Below are positions 1-12,587 of a stretch of 64,000 nt of DNA, piece by piece. A model generated the notes under the pieces. The model saw only the letters and a program-made list of their open reading frames with translations. It ran no database searches and had not been told where the DNA came from. The position numbers were made by a program, and so were the translations under genes. This stretch comes from Pyricularia pennisetigena (taxonomy: Eukaryota > Ascomycota > Sordariomycetes > Magnaporthales > Pyriculariaceae). The DNA lies in NCBI RefSeq assembly GCF_004337985.1, contig NC_043741.1:7105126-7169125 (forward strand). The letters are read 5' to 3'. Numbering within the stretch: the first letter of the stretch is position 1; each line of letters begins with the position of its first letter.

Positions 1-859
1 GTAGAGACAAAAAATTGAAAGGGAAAACACGTACTGGGGGATTTTGTGTCACCTTGACGAATCGCCGCCTCGTCGTCCGCCTCACTTTTCCTCACCACGG
101 GGATTATGGTGCGCGTGGTCTCTCTTGAGCAAACTTGGATGGTTCCTGCTTGACCCCTCCCGTCCTTCATCCACCGACCGATTGCGACGCGGCGTTGCGG
201 AAACCCAAATCTCACCTATACTCGGCCTCGGGATGGCTGCTTGTTGGTCTCATTGCTCTCTGGCTCGCCTTCTTGCTACCACTGTTCGTCGGCACCTCGC
301 TTAGCCGCGTTCGCAGATTTCGACGTACGGAGGAGAAAGCAAGGTATTGCGTTGATTTTCGGTGAAGTTTCTGGATGTTGCTGCCGTCAAAAATATTTGA
401 ATCAAAAGCTACGGAGCACCCACCCCAGGCGCCTTGGCCCATCACGTTGATTGAGGCGCAGGAGAGCCTCCTTCTGGTTACCCAACGCAGCAGCGGACCC
501 AACCAGATCGCTTGTCGCTCGAGCGGCACCAAATTCGACCTGGCGATTTGTTGTGCGTATCCATCTCTCTTTTCTTTTTTCACGAATTGTATTTGGGGCA
601 AACAATTGCGGGATCTGGCCTTGATCACTTCGTCGAACCTCGCGTCAACCAGCATCCACGGCAGCAATCGCCGCTTGGGTTTGACTTGTATTTATTTTTG
701 TCTCTCGCCCCCTTGTGGCATCCCGTATGCTCTCCACTCCTCTTTGCTTGATTCCTCCATGTTGCTTTCGAAAGCATGTAACCACGACATAATTCATCTG
801 ACAAAGCGAATCGCCTATTAGGGTAGGGAATTGGGTTGAGAGGTTAAGCAGACGCACCA
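1..859. other. 5' intergenic/leader of the zinc-finger gene
   Basis: No coding region could be supported here. The stretch has pyrimidine-rich tracts (for example around 565-590 and 690-715) typical of fungal promoters and leaders. Short open frames on both strands lack any recognisable domain. It presumably holds the promoter and 5' UTR of the gene starting at 860. Confidence 0.5.
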
Positions 860-3800
860 ATGTATCAGCATGGCGCTTCCGAAGAGCATGGGGATGAGCT
901 ATCAAACCTGGAGTCCGAGATACGCATGGATGTACTCGGCTCTGTGCCTCCGGCCGGATCGGGGGATAACCTGACACAGATCCCTCACGTCATGTATGCC
1001 TGGTGCAACAACAACGATGCGCCATGGAGCTCCGTCACCGCCGCCACTACGTTGTCAGGTCCGCTTTCCAGGGTTCATAGCGGGACCAACACAGGCCGAA
1101 TTCCAGGGATACCTAGAAATGCCGCCGACCTGCCGCTGTCCTTCAACGAGTATCGCTGGAGCCAACCTGCCCTTTCTGAATGCTCGACGCAACCGCCGAT
1201 CGACAGATTTACGTCCGATTCGGGCTACGGGACCGTGCAGTCGGCGCCGAGGCTCAGTAATGCGAACACGTCCGTCTTTGGTGACAATAACACCGACACG
1301 CAAAGCCTTGCTGGCCATCTCTCCAATTTTGAATTGCAGACAAACAGCCTGACGCCCGTTGAGGCATTCTATAAGCGCAGCCATGGTGACCTTGGCCCGG
1401 GGGCTACGGCATACGGTTCGCAGCCAACAATGCAAGGAGCCAGTCCCCTGATATGCCCACATTGTCCTGATCCTTTCAAGACCAGGTCGCAGCTGAAGTG
1501 AGCTAGCCCAGATAACTAATTACCCGTCGCGCTCATGTGCTTACCATTCCGGTATATCTCTTTAGGAAGCACATGCAACGACATGACAAGATGCACTTTT
1601 GTAAAGAACCCGGATGCTTGCGTAAAGAAGGGTTCAGCACACAAAATGATCTAGACCGACACAAGCGCAGCAAGCATCCGGCGTCGCACGCGACCGGGCG
1701 GCGATATAGATGTCACCTTGGCGCCTGCAAGAACAAACCCAAGAAGTGGCCACGGGCTGATAACTTCAGACAGCATCTGAAGAGAAGACACAAGGATGAG
1801 ATCGAATACGATGACCTGGAACAATTTATAGTAGAGGAGTGAGTTCTTTTTCCGTCACTCTGGTTCTCCTGGGCCATGTTGGGATCTTTGCTAACACAAG
1901 GGCTCAGGAACGCTCCACCGGCGAACGGGCTGATCGATTGCGGATCGAACATAGACACAGAGACGGAATACTTGGGCCCTGGGCCTTTGCATGTAGAATT
2001 GTCTGACGTTAGGCAAGATTTGAGGGCAGCTGAGAATCCCCAGCAGGTGAAATGGGCTGCAGCTGAAGACATGCGCCACACATACGTAGAAGACGATTTC
2101 CAGCACGATATGGGAGAGCAACCTCAACTCTCCCTCGAAGTCCCATTTGACGCCGCCGGAATGATGGTGGGCGGCCAATTCACGGTGTTCTCCCCGACGA
2201 CACCCGACAGCCAGGACGTCAACCTGCACATCATAGATAACACCTTGACTGAGGACTTCGGCCTTGGAGAACTATTCGCGCATCCGGCCGCGTCCCAAAG
2301 GTCGCCGTTGGCTGCCGAGAACCAAGGGGCCTCTACTCCAATATTTTCTCGGCACCCGGATGACCTTGAGTTCAGCACCCATGATGCCTTTCACATTCAT
2401 GGCGGTTTATATCATGAATTCTCAGATCCGCCTCGAATCACCATCGATATGGTGGGACCTAATAATGATGATCCGTCATTATTGAATTATGACGACTCTC
2501 GCCGGCGTAGCGTCGACACTCTCACAGATGTTTACGCACATGATGATGACAACAACAGCAGTGCCGACAACAATGAAGTCTCTGGCGACGTGGATGCCCC
2601 TGCAGACACTGACACAGCACAAGACACCGGCTTCTCTACGGGTGCCAGCTGCGCACAAGATTTGGGAAACGAGTTTAGGGGCAGTACAACGGAGGGCTCT
2701 GATGTGGCCTCCGCTGCAGCGACTCCTCTAGCCGAGCAGGTCTCGCAAGAAACAGAGCAGCGGGGAAGAGACGAGGATGAAGACTGCAGCCAAAATAGCA
2801 AGACGGCATTTCTCGAGACGCTCAGGGCTGGCGATCTTGACGAGATCCTCAAGCAGCATGGCTACAGAAAACTTTCCCCATCTCAGGCCGCGCCCAGGGG
2901 ATCCTCGAGTCAAACTTCTGGAGGCCCTAGTACTGAGGTTACCGGAAACTTCAAATGCTCCGAGCCTAGATGCCCCAAGACATTCAACCGGGAATGTGAG
3001 CTTAGGTAAGGCTAGCTTTGGGCCAGTATATTCGATAGTGACCCCTGTGTGACGGATTCTTGTACGATTCTGTAAATGGTGAGGGTTGTAGAGATGGAAC
3101 AAAACCAAAGTCTAACCATGACCCTCTTCAACATAGAAAGCATATGAAACGGCATGAAAAGCCCTACGGATGTACTTTCCGCTACTGCACCAAGAAGTTT
3201 GGCAGCAAGAGCGACTGGAAGCGGCACGAGAACAGCCAACACGAGCACCTGGACGGGTGGCGTTGCGACATCCTGGTGCCGTTTCCGGCGGGGATGACGA
3301 CAGTGGCCGCCATCGCGACGACGAAACCGTGCGGGAAGCAGTGCCACCGGCGCGAGACCTTCAGGGCGCACCTCCAACGCGACCACGGCTTGCCCGAGGA
3401 CAAGCTAGGCGAGAAATTGGAGCAGTGCCACTATGGAAAAGATTGCGAGTCACGGTTCTGGTGCGGCTTCTGCGTCGCGGTCGTTGGTGTCGGTGATGAA
3501 GGCGTAAAAGGGAACAGCAGCAAGGGCGGAAGGAAGAAGGCCGTAGAGAGTGGGTGGTCCGGGAGGTACGATCACATCGACGACCACCTGTTTGGACGGA
3601 CGCTGCCAAAGAAGACAATCGACGATTGGAGGCACGACGATATAGAGAGTACCCCCGGGGCGGCGGTGAGGGCAGAAATGGAAGGGCCAGAGCAGCGGGA
3701 GGATGAGATTGACGCGGTCGAGGATCCTCGGAAAACCGAGCGAGAACGGAGCAGTCGGCGCCAGAGGAGAGCAACGACTAAGGGAGATGGGTCGACGCCG

Positions 3801-4041
3801 ACTCATTGGCAATGTGTGAGTTTTCTTCTTGCTACCGACATGCTCTTCTTTTTCCCTCCGCCCACCGATAGAATGCAAGAACAAAGACTAACATCTTGCC
3901 TCCGAGGTGGTTGGGTTTCAGTGTCAGTGCCACAATCATAACATGATACGGTCGACCACGCGGTGCATCGGTCACGAGCTTGAGTGCCAGCATTATCAGT
4001 GTCTATACTGTGAAAAGTTCAATGTCAAGGTGGCCAATTGA
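860..4041 (+). CDS. C2H2 zinc-finger protein with two three-finger arrays
   Basis: A probable nuclear DNA-binding protein of about 935 residues in five exons: 860-1497, 1566-1838, 1908-3005, 3137-3815 and 3922-4041. All four introns are GT-AG and every junction keeps frame. Array 1 (about residues 199-295) has a finger spaced C-x2-C-x12-H-x4-H, followed by two C-x4-C fingers. Array 2 (about 654-760) repeats this layout, with a degenerate third finger. Introns 1 and 3 cut the first finger of each array at the same place, just before the His half, both in phase 2. The long linker is acidic and Asp/Ser/Thr-rich, and a basic, disordered region follows array 2. The last intron (branch GACTAAC near 3888) leads to a 39-residue Cys/His-rich tail ending at TGA 4041. 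Reading through that intron instead would give a tail without the Cys/His pattern. Target genes are unknown. Confidence 0.85.
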
Positions 4042-5256
4042 TGAATTGAGGGCCTTATATGGGATTTTTTCAGTATACCTAGTTTCCAACCTTATCACCC
4101 TTTCCCCCATCGTTTATGGGCCGTTCATTGATCACTGTTACAGATTTCTGCGAGCGAGAAAAACTTAGGTGTTGTCCTCTTTGTTTCTTATTCATCTTCT
4201 GTCGCTAAAACGCTTGTTGTTTTCTGCGCCATGATATCACTAAGAAGTTATACCCCACGCTGTATACGCATTGCTCATTCATCTAGAAAACTTTTTTTCT
4301 TTTCCTTTTTTCCTGTTAGCAACACTCCGGGTGGAACTTGTTTATTCTTTTCACATGGGAGTCTCGGAGGATTTTAGTTGCTTTCTTAGGAGACGGATGC
4401 AGTAATATAGAGTAGAGGTTTCAGACACTACCTATATGCGACACTGATATAATACAATTTCTTTGTTCGTTAGCTTGTTGAGATGTCTTCACGAACAAGG
4501 TGTGCACTTGGCTTGAGAAGTGTATCACAGGGTGCGTGCCACACAGGGTAGTGCAATGAAAGAGATTCATGAGTAAGTGACTGAGTAACTGAGTGATGCC
4601 GCCCATTCTCAGCTTTGATATTGCTTTTTCTAGCCAAGTATGATATACTTTTTGCCTCATAGAAGGCCCGCCGTTTCCCATCATACACTGGCTTCGAAGT
4701 GCTATACTCACCAAGCGGCACCAGTTGCTTGGTCTACGAGCAGCCATCGAAGAGCTGAAAACGGTGTTTGGTGCCGCCAGGCCACTATAGCAAATCCGAA
4801 AATTAACACATCTATGCAAACCCAGCGATCCTGATACAACTCGGCCGCCCCAGAAAATTTACAGAGAACAATATGTCTGTTGCACGCGGGTTGTCAAGCA
4901 GGCAGGATAGGGAGAGGCAACTGGGGCCGTTTTGGGGTGATAGAGATCACGCCACCTAAAACACAACAGTCGGGAATACGAGGTGGTCTGCGCCAGGAGA
5001 GCGTCCTGTAGAGAAACCCAATGGCAACAAGCCAGGCCTTGAGCTCCGTGGATTCATCCCTACGGGGGAGAGCTGGGTCTGGTCCCAAGCTTTGTAAGCT
5101 TTTTTTTTTATTTTAATTTTTTACCCTTTGCGCCAAACCACAGCAACAGGGTGCCACAATGTGGCGATTTTCTCTCTCTTTCTGTTTTATTCAGGCAATG
5201 AACTGCGGGAGTGCCGGTGGTACGGTAAGGAACGGGCGAAAGGGTAAAAAGAAGCA

Positions 5257-5288
<32 letters not shown>

Positions 5289-7344
5289 GCAAATGCCGTC
5301 ACATGATGCAGTATACCTAAAAAAAGAGCAAGCCACAACACTTACCTGCCTTGCTGCCAGCGCAGCTCCCCCCACACTAGCTTGGCTGGTTTCTTTTGCG
5401 TCTTTTCCAAGTGGATTTATCACCCGTTTTCATTTTTATTTATTTGTTAAGCCGAACGAAACTGGAACGATTCAAAGACTGGTAAGATGAAAAAAAAAAG
5501 TCTTGCAAAGACAAAACGTTGCCCGTGTCCCGAGTCTTATTTGGTGTGCAACCAGACGCGTGTCCTGTGGCGAGTGTGGCCATATCAGCCTGCGAATAGG
5601 ATTCGGTACTGAGCAAGCCGGAGGCAAGAAGGACGCGTTCTTGTCAGGACTGTGGCACTTGGAAAGAGTACATGCATGATTTCTAGGTGGTTGAAGAAAA
5701 ATAAAATAAAACACAAGTTGGACAAATGAGAAGTTGCGAATAGGTAAAAAAAAAAAGTCGTACAGAATACGAGGTTTTCCGAATCGGGACCTCATCGTCT
5801 TCGGGCTGCAAAGAAGCAAGAAAAACGGCAGCGCAATTCAATTGAGAAAAGGAGTCCAAAAAAGAAATCACAAGGAAAAGCAATCGGACAACGAACAAGA
5901 ACCGTCGTGCTGGTACTTGGTTGCACTCAGAGTGGAAACCAAGCAATAATCAACGCTCCGGAAATGATCGACCAGGGCTTGCAGAGGGGAAGGGTTCACG
6001 CAGGAACAGAAAAGGAAGAAGACAAAAAATTAAGAAAAACCAACCACGCAGGCACGCAACAGCCACATCTTTTTGCTGTTGTTGTCTCCCATCCACTGGA
6101 TTGAACTTTTTGGCTATTGCGCTGTCTTGCTCACTCCTGTGTTACGCATATAGACAGTTCCGGACCTCATTTGTGTTTTGTCTGGTAACGAAAGATGGCG
6201 CTAATTACCCACCTCCATGCTCCCTTATAATGATTCTCAAAGTGGAAACGCCTGATGATATCGACAGGGGTCTTTTTCTGGTCGCATAAGGCAGCCTCTC
6301 TGGTTCCAATTTGCACCCAAAGGCTTCCCTTACATTAGCCACCATTACGCGCCCCCAGCCCCAGGGTGGTTGCCACTTTTTTTGCCCTTGCCGGCCAGAG
6401 AGACGCGCGCGGTTTTCTTGGCTAGGGGCCGGGGGTGTGCGGGCGCGTCACTGGTTTCTCTTTCTTTCCTTCTGCGCCGTCCGTGATTTGCTTCTTTGAG
6501 GCTCGGGGGGAGGAGCTGACTTGGAAAATGTTCCGGCGCACACGGTACATATTCTGCAGGGAGACAGATTTTTTAATTACCGTATGCGGTATGTACGTAC
6601 ATGAAAAAAAAAAAAAGACTTGGCAATCAATAAGGCTGGGCTGGCAAATCCCTCTTTGATACCTAAATGACAACAAAACTTGAACCCCTGCGTTTGCACT
6701 TTCCCCCCCCCCGTACTGGGGTTCATCGACCGACAAAGTATTAACTGACCATGACGGAGATGCCTCGATGGGGGTCCCCTTTTAATATCACCGTGAATTA
6801 AGACCCTTTATCGCCCTCGCCTTAATTCTCCTCTTTCTTTGCCTACCTAATTACTGTAAACAGTCAGCGCTTGTTCCTATTTCTTTAATTTGGACGCTCC
6901 ATTTTTCTTCTTGCATGTTTCTGTAGTTTTATGCCTTGCAAGCGAACTGTCTCCTTCTTTTCTTGCTTGCGCGCATCTGTTTTTGTTCATACTCTCTCTG
7001 GCTTGTGTTTCTTTCTGAATCGACAGAAGATTAATTTTGCTCAACCTTCCGACATTCATTTCGCGGTTTTCCGCATGCACATTCATTCGACCACACTCCC
7101 TTGAAATACCAAAATAGGACAAAGTTCCATAAATTTTTTTTTTTTTCTCTCCCTTTGCATCTTTTCCCCACGCTTCTAGACGCGCACAAACGACTATTTG
7201 AGGGTAAACCAGGAAAGAGAGGGTCACTGGGACGCTGCACCACTCATGTGCTCCCTGAAAAGCACAACATAAAACACCCAAACAACCGGACACAAAAGGA
7301 AGCGAGAAACCCGGGAGATAGTGCCAGGGACAAGGCATGCCAAC
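4042..7344. other. 3.3 kb intergenic region, no supported gene
   Basis: No open frame here has a domain, codon structure or splice context that I can support. It contains many A/T homopolymers, including a T28 run at 5261-5288. The right part (about 6,300-7,340) is pyrimidine-rich and is probably the promoter and leader of the gene at 7345. The 179-codon frame on the minus strand at 6877-7416 covers that leader and is judged a chance frame. Confidence 0.5.
5261..5288. repeat. T28 homopolymer
   Basis: A long uninterrupted T run in intergenic DNA, one of several such tracts (also 18118, 28002, 31435, 32761, 34406). Confidence 0.9.
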
Positions 7345-10102
7345 ATGGCGGATGGAAGAGAGGTTGCGGTGTTGAGCCCTGGGGTTGGGGATGAAGTCAA
7401 GCCGTACAAGATTCATGTAAGTTTGTTTATCTTTGTTTGTTTTGTTTGGTTAGGGCGTTTCGCAAAACACCCAGACGATGAAACCTTGGACTGGAGTTTC
7501 TGGAAAGGCATGGCATTTGATGTTTCCGCTCCCCCTCAAACAAGATCTCGATATGGCTTTGCAGCGCAGCACTGCAGATCGCTCCTTGTTTGCGGGGTGT
7601 GATGAACCAGCTTCGAGTGCTTGCGCCGCTCAGAGGGATCGTCGATGTTAGATTGGTACCGTTCAATCTCTGCGGATTGCGCGTCTGGCATCGTTTTTTT
7701 TCTTCACTTGTTTCGAAGCCCGTTCATTATTAGCATGGCCACATAAACAAAATATGTGACTGGTTAACTAATCAACACAAAAGGTTTCGGGCAAATATCT
7801 CGATCTTACGCGCCAGAAGTTGGAACTCACTCGGCTGCCGCATGAGAACTCGATCGCAAGATCCCATGATTCCTGGGAGCCCAAGCCTGCCGTCGAGGCC
7901 GTGATCGACTACTGGCTCGATAGGTTTTCATGGCGTGACCAGGAAGAAAAGTTTAACACGCTGCCCCAGTTCCGAACCGCCATATCGACCGATTCAGCAC
8001 TGCAGGCGCCCCAGCGCATCCACTTTCTGCACTTTCGCTCGCCGCATCAAGGCGCTGTTCCGCTGCTACTCATTCCGCCATTTCCGTTCACCAACTTGTC
8101 TGTGGCCCATCTGGGCGAGTCACTCGCGAACCCTCTTCCTGCCGATGGTGACGACGCAGAAGCCAGGGCAACAAAGCCCATAGCCTTTCACGTCGTGATC
8201 CCCTCGGTCCCGGGTCTTGGATTCAGCGATGCACTACCCAGCAACGCTGGCGCTGTCCCAGCCACTGTTGAGATGTTGGACCGTCTTATGCGCCGCCTCG
8301 AGTATTCCCACTATCTCGCGAGCGGCACCTCCTCAGGCGTATCGTCGCCTGCCCGTATTGACTGGCTAATCCTGGAGCGCCTGGCCTTGGAGTACGCGAC
8401 TTCGTGTCTGGGCGTCCACATGATTAGCCCACCCCTACAAGCGCCCAACATCACCGAATCGCCTGTTGAGTTTGCCAAATGGAGCGTCGCCAGCCTTTTC
8501 AGCGCACCCATCCTCGGCTACACCGCCGAAGATTTCACCGCCCTAGCTGCCTCCTCGACCGCCCGAACCAAGGTGACAATCCTCGAGGATGCCCAGACAG
8601 AAACCCCCGTGCGGACCAGGCCCTCAAGGCTGACCAAGCAGCGGTCCTGCGGCCAATGCGGAGGTGCTTGCAGATACGGCTCTCACCACGAGCACCTGGG
8701 CCAGATTGGGCTCAACTCCCTCGCGCCGCCTCAGGATGCCAACACGCTCGCCTACGCACTCTGCGACAGCCCGACAGGACTCCTTGTCTACATTCTCAAG
8801 ATCTTGCGTCTCCTGGCCGGCCCTGGCGGGGGGCCGTCGCGGACATCTACTGCTGACAAGAAGACGACGACGACGACGCCGTCGTCAACAGTTGCAGGGC
8901 TGACAAACGACGACATCGTCACACTGGTGAATCTGGCATGGCTGCCTGGAGCCGAGTATGCGCTGCGCTTTTGGTCTCAGGCCGCAGCGCGGGGCGAGAC
9001 CGAAGCCAATGGGATGCGCAAAATGAGAAATGGCGGCGGGAAGAGGCCCAGGGTGGCCGTCACCGTCTTCCTTGGTGGGAGGAACGAGCCGAACACGACT
9101 GACGGGCAAGGATCTGGGACTGGCAGGAATACCGGGGAGGATGTCGCTGCTGGCGCTTTCAATGAGCAAGACGGAGTAAGATTAGGAGCAGAGAGGGAAG
9201 ATCCGGAGCAATCGCCCAACAACGACCATGCGCCTCTTGCAGAACTCCCAGAGCTTCCTGCGGGAAGCAGAGCTGCTCCAGAGCCGTACGTCTGTCCGGC
9301 CTGGGGTAATACACGCTTCGAGGTGATGTTTGGCCAGCGCGTGTCTGGAAAGCCCGGTTTGCTCGCCTGGGAGAGACCTCAAGTCATCTTGAATGGTATC
9401 CGTGAGCTGGCTCAGGCAGTTGTGAAAATCGACAAACGCCTTACAGCTACTCAGCCGCAGATAGCACGGTTGGAATCTGTGATTGTGGACGACGGCAGCA
9501 GGAACGACGGACAACGGGAGCATCCGACCAATGCAACTGGGCAGCCGTCATATTCTGCTGCGGCGCAGAACACGAGAGAAACCGGACAGTCTACGACAGC
9601 AGAAGTAGCAGCAGCAGCTCATGCTCCCTCGTCCCCCAGACCATCGTCATCAAGGTCCAACAAAGGCAAAGGCCCGGAAATGAACGAAACGGACAAAACC
9701 ACGACGACACCACCGCTACCACAGAAGCCCGACCCGGCGAGGCTATCGAGCATAGACTCCTCGCCCCGGGAACTCATCGTGGGCCTTGCGCGGATTCCAG
9801 AGGTGGAGGATGACGATCTGCTGAAGCCCCCGCCACTGCCGCGCGGCGACACCTTGTCCGCGGACGAGTCTAGCCCCGACACGCTTGTCGTGGCGACCCC
9901 GCCGCTCGGGGGAACACCACCCGCCGTCACCAGCCCGCTTCCGCAACCGATTAAGAGACCCCAGTCGGCGGGCAACCACGGCTCAGATGACAACGACGAC
10001 CCACAGCCAATAAGTCCGCCTCCGAGGAGCGAGAGGCGGGTGTCGATGAATCCCGACAGGCCGACGACGTCAGGCGATAGCGGTGGACAAACACAAAACT
10101 GA
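7345..10102 (+). CDS. epoxide-hydrolase-like (EHN) protein, probable pseudoenzyme
   Basis: Two exons, 7345-7416 and 7784-10102, flank a 367-nt GT-AG intron (branch GGTTAACTAATC near 7763). The protein has about 797 residues. The junction rebuilds the classic N-terminal epoxide hydrolase domain: KPYKIHV at the end of exon 1, then KLELTRLP and LPQFRT. A PSVPGLGFS motif follows, as in active enzymes. Where active family members carry the HGWP oxyanion motif this protein reads IPPFPF, and where they carry GGDWG with the nucleophilic Asp it reads SGTSSG. Catalysis is therefore probably lost. Residues about 300-530 contain low-complexity insertions. Another conserved-looking block lies near 530 (WGNTRFEVMFG), and the last 200 residues are Ser/Pro/Thr-rich and look disordered. 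This is about twice the usual length of about 400 residues. A structural or binding role is possible; the function is not known. Confidence 0.8.
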
Positions 10103-10997
10103 ACAAACATACTTCGAGCCTAAGCTATGGCACTGTTTCATTATCATGTACTTGATTTTCCTTTGACGTGTCTGTTTCCTTTTTTGAATCTTCACATTAT
10201 ACCCCATTTTGTTCTCTTCGCTTTTTTTATAGCAATATCTGCTTTTAGTTGGTACCTGATGGGGAGGGCGAGGGTCGAGGTTTTGGTCGAGGATTGTTGT
10301 ATTTGGTTGGATTTAAATCATGGACGGTTCTTATGTGGCTGAAACGCAGCTTGATGCCTCCTTTATTCTTAATGGGTAATGATCAAGAACATGCGTTGAT
10401 GCAAATACACGGGGCATAACGGGTTCGATTATAAAATGCACAAAATACAGATACAATGGAAATAAATTGTTCTCTTTGATTTATGAGACCTATGGCCATG
10501 TAAACCTTGTACTCAGGTATGTGAACTGAGACTACGTCTAGGTCTAGACAAGACCCTAGGGCTAGGTACGTTGGCTTGGTTGGGTCATGATCTGAAGCTG
10601 TCAAGTGGTTCAATCGCTGCCTGGAGCTCGTCCCAATCCCAACCAATCAAGGCAACCGCTGCCAGCCGTTTCAATGCGCAACCAGCTTTGCGTCAGCGCC
10701 CGTTGACGTCACCATTCCATGCACTTTCAATGTTCCCCCGCCCCCGTATTGTGTACCTTGTGACATTCCGCTAGCCAATTGCTTAGCTTGTCTGATCTGT
10801 GTTTGTGTTCATGGTCGGGTCTTGAATTTCGTCGTCCCCTCTGTGTGCTCTTCCTCTTGTATTTAATCTCTCTTGATCTTCTGTTTTAGCAGACGTACAA
10901 CAAATAAAACAACCAAAGAAATCTAGAAAATCACAAGACCCCAATCTCGCAGACCCAAGTCAACAAACAAACCAAAAAAAAAAAAGAACAATACACA
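10103..10997. other. intergenic region and leader of the PLDc_N gene
   Basis: No gene is supported. The last 100 bases are AC-rich and end in an A-rich tract just before ATG 10998, a common fungal leader composition. Confidence 0.45.
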
Positions 10998-11461
10998 ATG
11001 TTCTCTCTCTCCATCCTCAACGTCTTCATCGCCCAGCTGTGGCTGGCGCTCCTCACGCACGCCGCGCCCATCGCCGAGGAGACGCTGACTGCCACCGGCC
11101 ACGGCAACGCTTGGCAGTACGGAACCGGCGGCGGCATCCTGGGTCTCATTGTGCTCATTCTGGACGTGATTGCATTCAGTAAGTCCTTTTTTTTGGGTTG
11201 TAATCGAATCTGCAAAAAAATAGTGTACTCTTGAGACGCGGTGTTGTTTTTCTCTGCGCCCGGGATGCATCTGGATTGATTTGCTAACCAAGGCTGCGCC
11301 CAACCCAAACAGTCGAGATCCTCGGGTCGAACCGTGAGCCCAGTGGCAAGCTGCTCTGGTGCCTGGTCGTCTTCCTCTTCCCTATCGTCGGCATGGTCAT
11401 CTACTACCTGTTCTCGAACCGGGCAAGCCACGGCTCGTCGGGATACGAACCTGTGGCGTAA
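10998..11461 (+). CDS. small secretory-pathway membrane protein with PLDc_N-type domain
   Basis: Two exons, 10998-11178 and 11313-11461, encode 109 residues. The intron is GT-AG with branch GCTAACC near 11283, and the split ATC codon restores frame. The first 20-odd residues are hydrophobic (MFSLSILNVFIAQLWLALL) with AA/APIA after them, giving a likely signal peptide or anchor. Residues about 45-100 match the two-helix PLDc_N domain: GGGILGLIVLILDVIAF, the polar loop LGSNREPSGK, then LLWCLVVFLFPIVGMVIYYL. This domain usually precedes the catalytic part of cardiolipin synthases, but here it stands alone. The short tail ends at TAA 11459. It is probably an integral membrane protein with two helices; no enzymatic part is present. 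Confidence 0.8.
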
Positions 11462-12587
11462 GAGGAAAGAGAGCTCTTTCTGTGGACGTGAGCGGGCCGA
11501 GCTGGCGGGAGACTTGGCGGTATGGAAGAAGGCTGGTACATTGTGGCTAGGTCAGGAGGGTTAGTGTTGAGATTGAGACACAAAATGGCATGTCAGTCGC
11601 GGTCGAATTTTGGCTTTGATGGTTTTGGGTCTCGGTTGTTTCCCATGGGAATGTTCACATCGGATCCTGCAGGCTTACGACCTGGTTGTTGATACTTGTT
11701 GTCTTGGCGTGCATAATTGATAGTTGTCGATGGTGAATGATCATCACGACATAGTCCTGAGGCTGTTAAAGAGTTGCAATTCGATGACTGAATGGTAGTC
11801 TCAGATTGTGTGACTTTTTTTTTCAATTCAGGAACCCTGGGCATATTTTACCACCATGACAAATCGCACAACGGCGTCGGTCGGTGTAGGCTGCCCACGA
11901 ACGATGCATCATGAAAACAAGGGATGCCGCTCTGCCGTGCCGTGCTGTGCTGCGCAATGCGCCTTGGCTGAATTGGGCAGAAACAAGCCACAAGCCACGG
12001 ATGATGTCTTGCTGGGCAAGTTTGAAAATCACCATCCCATGTGATGCATGCCGAGGTGAAGATATTGGTAAATGAAAAGGAAACCTGGGCCGCAAGAGTG
12101 ACGCAGAACCCAGCCGCTTGTCACCAATACGATTTCAATTCAACACTGATGTCTTTAACAATTCAGTGGGCTGCCGTTGATAAACGCCAGCGTCAAGTTA
12201 CCTACGGTGGACGGAGAGGAGAAAGATTAGATTTGCAGCAGAGAGAGAGAGAGACAATTTGTTATCCTTTCAAGTCGTCTCATCTAGGCTACTGCTAGAA
12301 TTAGACTCCTGGCTATCCTGCTGACTCATCACTGAAACAACCCAAGACCAACCAACCCAACCCCACACTCGGAGCTCCCTGTTCCTGGTCCATGCCATGT
12401 CCATCTGTACCAAACCGAACCAAAGCCACATCCACCTTCGAGGTGACGACGACCAGCACAAGGCGTGAAACCAAACAAGAGTTGGCATCCCCGAAGCCGC
12501 AGCAAAATTGAGCCGTCCCAATCGACATTATCACGCATCCAACTCTCAAAGATAACTCCTTTCCTGGTGAATGCCTGAGCTGCCACA
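11462..12587. other. intergenic region, no supported gene
   Basis: Nothing coding is supported. The final 300 bases are rich in CCAA/ACC motifs and probably form the promoter and leader of the HID-1 family gene starting at 12588. Confidence 0.45.

Noticed and set aside
212..821. Overlapping frames of about 150 codons on both strands
   Set aside because: No domain or splice context; they lie in the leader/promoter of the zinc-finger gene.
6877..7416. 179-codon minus-strand frame
   Set aside because: It covers the pyrimidine-rich leader and first exon of the epoxide-hydrolase-like gene and is low-complexity.
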